A stretch of DNA of 64,000 nucleotides from contig JANOVV010000044.1 of assembly GCA_031417555.1 (NCBI GenBank), forward strand, positions 1 through 64,000, read 5' to 3'. Shown in pieces: positions 61,869 through 64,000 of the stretch. Each line of letters starts with the position of its first letter. The stretch's first letter is position 1. Below the pieces are notes generated by a model, which did no database searches, was not told the origin of the DNA, and was given only the letters and a program-made list of their open reading frames with translations. The DNA comes from JADKIH01 sp031417555. GTDB lineage: Bacteria; Bacteroidota; Bacteroidia; AKYH767-A; 2013-40CM-41-45. Position numbers and translations under genes: made by a program.

Positions 61869-61914
61869 ATCAGATGATTATAGAACGTTAGTCATAACCC
61901 GTGCGGGACACTGT

Positions 61915-61944
61915 TAACTTGAAACTGACTACAAGAAATTAACT
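61915..61944 (+). repeat. 30-bp motif shared with 1234-1263
   Basis: TAACTTGAAACTGACT, two bases, AAGAAATTAACT: two mismatches to the copy at 1234-1263, and also just ahead of an accessory gene (61971). Confidence 0.6.
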
Positions 61945-61970
61945 TTGACAAACAATTAAAAAAATGAATT

Positions 61971-62657
61971 ATGATTTACAAAGCATTCTCATCTTTTACA
62001 GACGAACTTCTCCGACTTCCAGAGACAGGTATGGGCTATCAAATTATTGACGCAATTAGACTTGGACGGACAACTAAGGAGAGGTTTGTAATTTACAACG
62101 GACATCTAATTGTGGACTTAGACAACAATTTCAATTCTTCCAAACGACAAATTGTTTCAGAGAGCTACACGAAAATGTTCAGCAAATCCAACTATCTAAC
62201 TTTGACAAGTCCGACTTTAGTTAGTCGCTCTGAAGTGCGAAATGTTCGGATGTTTTCTGAAAGTGCCATGACAACAAAGGGCAGACATTCAGGTGGCATT
62301 GGAGCATCATCAAGTCCCAAACAATACGCAAACGGAACTGACATTTATGTTCGGTTATCACAATATGAGGAGGACATAAGAATTGACATGGTAAACAAGA
62401 AATTAAAATCGGGTGCATACACGACAACCAAACCAGATTATTTATCTTGTAAAGCATACAATGACGACCCTGTTGACAGATACGCTTTACCGAGTGACGA
62501 AATAATTCAATGGGCTTTTGAAATACAACCTAAATCTTATGACCAATTGCGGCTTGGAATTGTTCAACCAGCAAACAATCATAATGGAGGCGGCATTGAA
62601 GCGTTGTTTGATGACGGAACTTCAAACGGGACATTGATAGATAAGCATGCTTACTAA
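61971..62657 (+). CDS. Hypothetical accessory protein with LPxxGMGYQI motif
   Basis: A 228-residue soluble protein, no signal. Residues 8-50 read FTDELLRLPETGMGYQIIDA, RTTKERFVIYNGHLIVDLDN; the same motif recurs in the next gene. The middle is polar and G/S rich (TTKGRHSGGIGASSSPKQYANG), the end GIEALFDDGTSNGTLIDKHAY. No family is recognised. It is the first of a four-gene plus-strand group after the right composite repeat; the next ATG at 62659 follows its stop by one base. Confidence 0.65.
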   Translation: MIYKAFSSFTDELLRLPETGMGYQIIDAIRLGRTTKERFVIYNGHLIVDLDNNFNSSKRQIVSESYTKMFSKSNYLTLTSPTLVSRSEVRNVRMFSESAMTTKGRHSGGIGASSSPKQYANGTDIYVRLSQYEEDIRIDMVNKKLKSGAYTTTKPDYLSCKAYNDDPVDRYALPSDEIIQWAFEIQPKSYDQLRLGIVQPANNHNGGGIEALFDDGTSNGTLIDKHAY

Positions 62658-62658
62658 A

Positions 62659-62874
62659 ATGAAAAAGAAAATAAAGTTGGCGAAACAATTCATTGACTAT
62701 TTGGCAGACTTACCCGAACAAGGAATGGGTTACCAAATCGTAGAAGTAACTTTGCAGAACGGACAAGTATTAAATAACAGAGCCGTGATGAACGCATCTT
62801 ACTTAATTCTTGACGACAACGAAGAAATAAATACGGAGGATATTGCATCTATTAAACTTGAACAGAAGAAATGA
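62659..62874 (+). CDS. Small protein with LPxxGMGYQI motif
   Basis: A 71-residue protein from the ATG 62659 (an ATG at 62647, overlapping the previous stop, adds four residues). It reads FIDYLADLPEQGMGYQIVEV, then a beta segment LNNRAVMNASYLILDDNEEI and ASIKLEQKK. The first part aligns with residues 8-50 of the gene before: F.D.L..LP..GMGYQI...L..G......R.V.N...LI.D.N. It is thus a single-domain version of the same module, suggesting that the two proteins are related or form a pair. Function unknown. Confidence 0.65.
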   Translation: MKKKIKLAKQFIDYLADLPEQGMGYQIVEVTLQNGQVLNNRAVMNASYLILDDNEEINTEDIASIKLEQKK

Positions 62875-62908
62875 ACAACACATTAAAATAAATTTAAAAA
62901 CAAAAAAT

Positions 62909-63493
62909 ATGAATAACAATTTTACATCTCCGAACAACCGTCCATTCATGTCAGAATTAAAACGACAGAGAGAATCAGGCATCAACGCACTTGTCAATAA
63001 TTTAAAGATTGGTGATGTTAAAGATGAAACCAAATTCAATCAAACTGCAACAAGAATTAAGAACTCAATACTTTTAAAGAAAGTAGAATTTGGTGACCCC
63101 AGATTTGTTGACCACGAGTTTGAGGAAATTGCGTTGACTATGCATCAACAACTAATCGGTGGCGTTAGCAGAAACCATTATTTTCATGAAATTGAATTTC
63201 CGTTTACTGGCAGCACTGAATTATTTGACCATACACCTGAAAATGGTTTTTCCTTTTCAAGTTCAGACCGTGGACTTATACTCCCTAACTCAAACAACTT
63301 AACTGTTTATGTTGACCTTCCTGAACTTAATCCAAACGGAGCAATTGCAGCAGCTAAAAATTTATTAACTATGACAATGCAATTTGTCAATAACAACAAT
63401 TCATCAGTAGAAAGTTGGACAGTAGTTATTAGTCAAAGAATTGACGAACTGCTGAAACAGAAACGAGAAGAGTTAATAAAACTTTTCGGATAA
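62909..63493 (+). CDS. Hypothetical accessory protein
   Basis: A 194-residue soluble protein from the ATG 62909 (MNNNFTSPNNRPFMSELKRQ); an in-frame ATG at 62843 overlaps the gene before and is less likely. The centre is HEFEEIALTMHQQLIGGVSR, NHYFHEIEFPFTGSTELFDH and FSFSSSDRGLILPNSNNLTVYVDLPE; the end is a charged helix. The three histidines of HYFHEIEF...FDH could bind metal, but no known motif fits. 34 bases after the small GMGYQI protein; probably the same operon. Confidence 0.6.
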   Translation: MNNNFTSPNNRPFMSELKRQRESGINALVNNLKIGDVKDETKFNQTATRIKNSILLKKVEFGDPRFVDHEFEEIALTMHQQLIGGVSRNHYFHEIEFPFTGSTELFDHTPENGFSFSSSDRGLILPNSNNLTVYVDLPELNPNGAIAAAKNLLTMTMQFVNNNNSSVESWTVVISQRIDELLKQKREELIKLFG

Positions 63494-63549
63494 CAATGAC
63501 AGGTAATTCAAATGAGTATAAATATTTCTAACAATTAAATTTCTAAACA

Positions 63550-63663
63550 ATGAGCAAAAAAGTAACGCCACAACTCAGTGAAGAGGATAACACAATTGGA
63601 ATCCAACTCTTGAATGGAATTGTTTATGCGGAATATCCAATTGTATTTAAAAATAGCCTCTAA
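63550..63663 (+). CDS. Short ORF, possibly a truncated fourth member of the operon
   Basis: ATG 63550 to TAA 63661-63663: 37 residues, MSKKVTPQLSEEDNTIGIQL then LNGIVYAEYPIVFKNSL. The I.LLNG.VY.EYPIV..N segment is weakly like the LQNG.VLNNRAVMN segment of the gene at 62659. It ends 12 bases before the stop of the opposite-strand gene, that is at the island edge, so it may be a cut gene. It may also be chance. Confidence 0.4.
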   Translation: MSKKVTPQLSEEDNTIGIQLLNGIVYAEYPIVFKNSL

Positions 63664-63675
63664 ATAATTTCTTCA

Positions 63676-64000
63676 TCATTTCCTTTTTACAATCACCCTC
63701 CTCTCACTATTAAATACCACCTGAATAGAATCCCTCCAAATCTTAAGCAACTGTACTTTTTCAAATTCTTTACCGGGTTCAGCAACATATCTTTTACCAT
63801 TAATGTTTACCAGTGCAACTGTGTGACTTGATGATTGATTTTTAATTAAACCATTATATTGAATAACCGGCCAATCTCGCTTTACCTCAACTTTTTGAGG
63901 CTTCGGAAGAATGATATTTCCCTTTTTAGCTTTTGGTTCAACGTTTATTCGAAAAGGATCATCGTAAGAATTAATAATCGAAAATGTATCCTGCTTCTCA
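63676..64000 (-). CDS. Partial gene at the window edge, secretion/pilus accessory-like
   Basis: The minus strand is open for 108 codons from the window edge to a TGA at 63676-63678 (a second TGA follows). It reads FSIINSYDDPFRINVEPKAK, ...KRDWPVIQYNGLIKNQSSSH, VALVNINGKRYVAEPGKEFE, VQLLKIWRDSIQVVFNSE. The 'W..I.Y.GL+.N........V.+NG..Y....G.......+..I..DS+.+' pattern resembles PilP/GspC-type periplasmic modules. No start in the window. Base composition and orientation suggest the core chromosome resumes here. Confidence 0.6.
   Translation of the reverse strand, partial: EKQDTFSIINSYDDPFRINVEPKAKKGNIILPKPQKVEVKRDWPVIQYNGLIKNQSSSHTVALVNINGKRYVAEPGKEFEKVQLLKIWRDSIQVVFNSERRVIVKRK

Larger units (their letters stand above)
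61213..61900 (+). repeat. Composite direct repeat, right copy
   Basis: The longer copy (688 bases) of the block at 53572-54118, same orientation. It keeps about 100 codons of the intron reverse transcriptase and the join to the IS110 fragment. Distance from left edge to left edge is 7.64 kb. Both copies begin at the intron 3' end (AATCGAGTAGACGG) and end at GAACGTTAGTCATAACCC. Confidence 0.9.

Overview
The window reads as a low-GC chromosome segment of an uncultured member of the phylum Bacteroidota (Chitinophagales/Sphingobacteriales-like is my guess; the rank below phylum is inference). Support: four secreted proteins end in a type IX secretion (T9SS, Por) sorting domain with a VYPNP/WPNP-type opening; there is a CarboxypepD_reg plug TonB receptor, an LptD/amidase/MCE/Fe-S block with Bacteroidota-type synteny, DUF3127, an 'ABC transporter ATPase'-type small protein, and -7 boxes of the Bacteroidota form TAnnTTTG with almost no Shine-Dalgarno sites.

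Layout. 1-6 kb is accessory: an outer-membrane barrel protein, a Reg_prop propeller protein, a T9SS protein coupled to a di-haem peroxidase, a DUF4350-like lipoprotein and a broken methyltransferase gene, with a 110-bp diverged direct repeat on both sides of the first four genes. 6-36 kb is mostly housekeeping and cell envelope: selD-mnmH (2-selenouridine in tRNA), trxB, a subtilase, a TonB receptor, an SDR and an FAD oxidase, DUF3127, an SlyD-like isomerase, two HdrB/HdrC-type Fe-S proteins, phenylalanine hydroxylase, MlaD, an amidase, LptD and exonuclease III.

37.7-43.4 kb is a compact plus-strand cluster missed by ordinary ORF calling at its front end: three short peptides (42, 36 and 39 aa) with a nearly identical 25-residue leader and divergent 11-17 residue tails, then a CarboxypepD_reg protein, a protein fusing a class I isoprenoid-synthase-like domain to a class II (DxDD-type) terpene-cyclase-like toroid, a PqqD-like/M50 membrane protease and a MauE-like/thioredoxin-like redox protein. 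I read this as a possible undescribed ribosomal peptide (RiPP-like) system.

43.4-49.4 kb returns to housekeeping (MFS, ABC-F, M23 peptidase). A tRNA-Ser/Pro/Arg array (49.4-49.9 kb) marks the start of a mobile, scarred island that runs to about 63.67 kb. It holds an RteC-like gene, an excisionase-like HTH protein, IS remnants, a helically phased AATCTA repeat array, an LRR protein that looks 3'-truncated, and then two large abutting genes: a 1663-aa protein with two GHKL ATPase-like ends and two phosphoribosyltransferase-like centres, and a 515-aa HExxH protein. These two are bracketed by direct repeats, each made of a group II intron 3' fragment joined head-on to an IS110 transposase 3' fragment. 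A four-gene orphan operon follows, and a core-like gene enters from the right edge on the minus strand.
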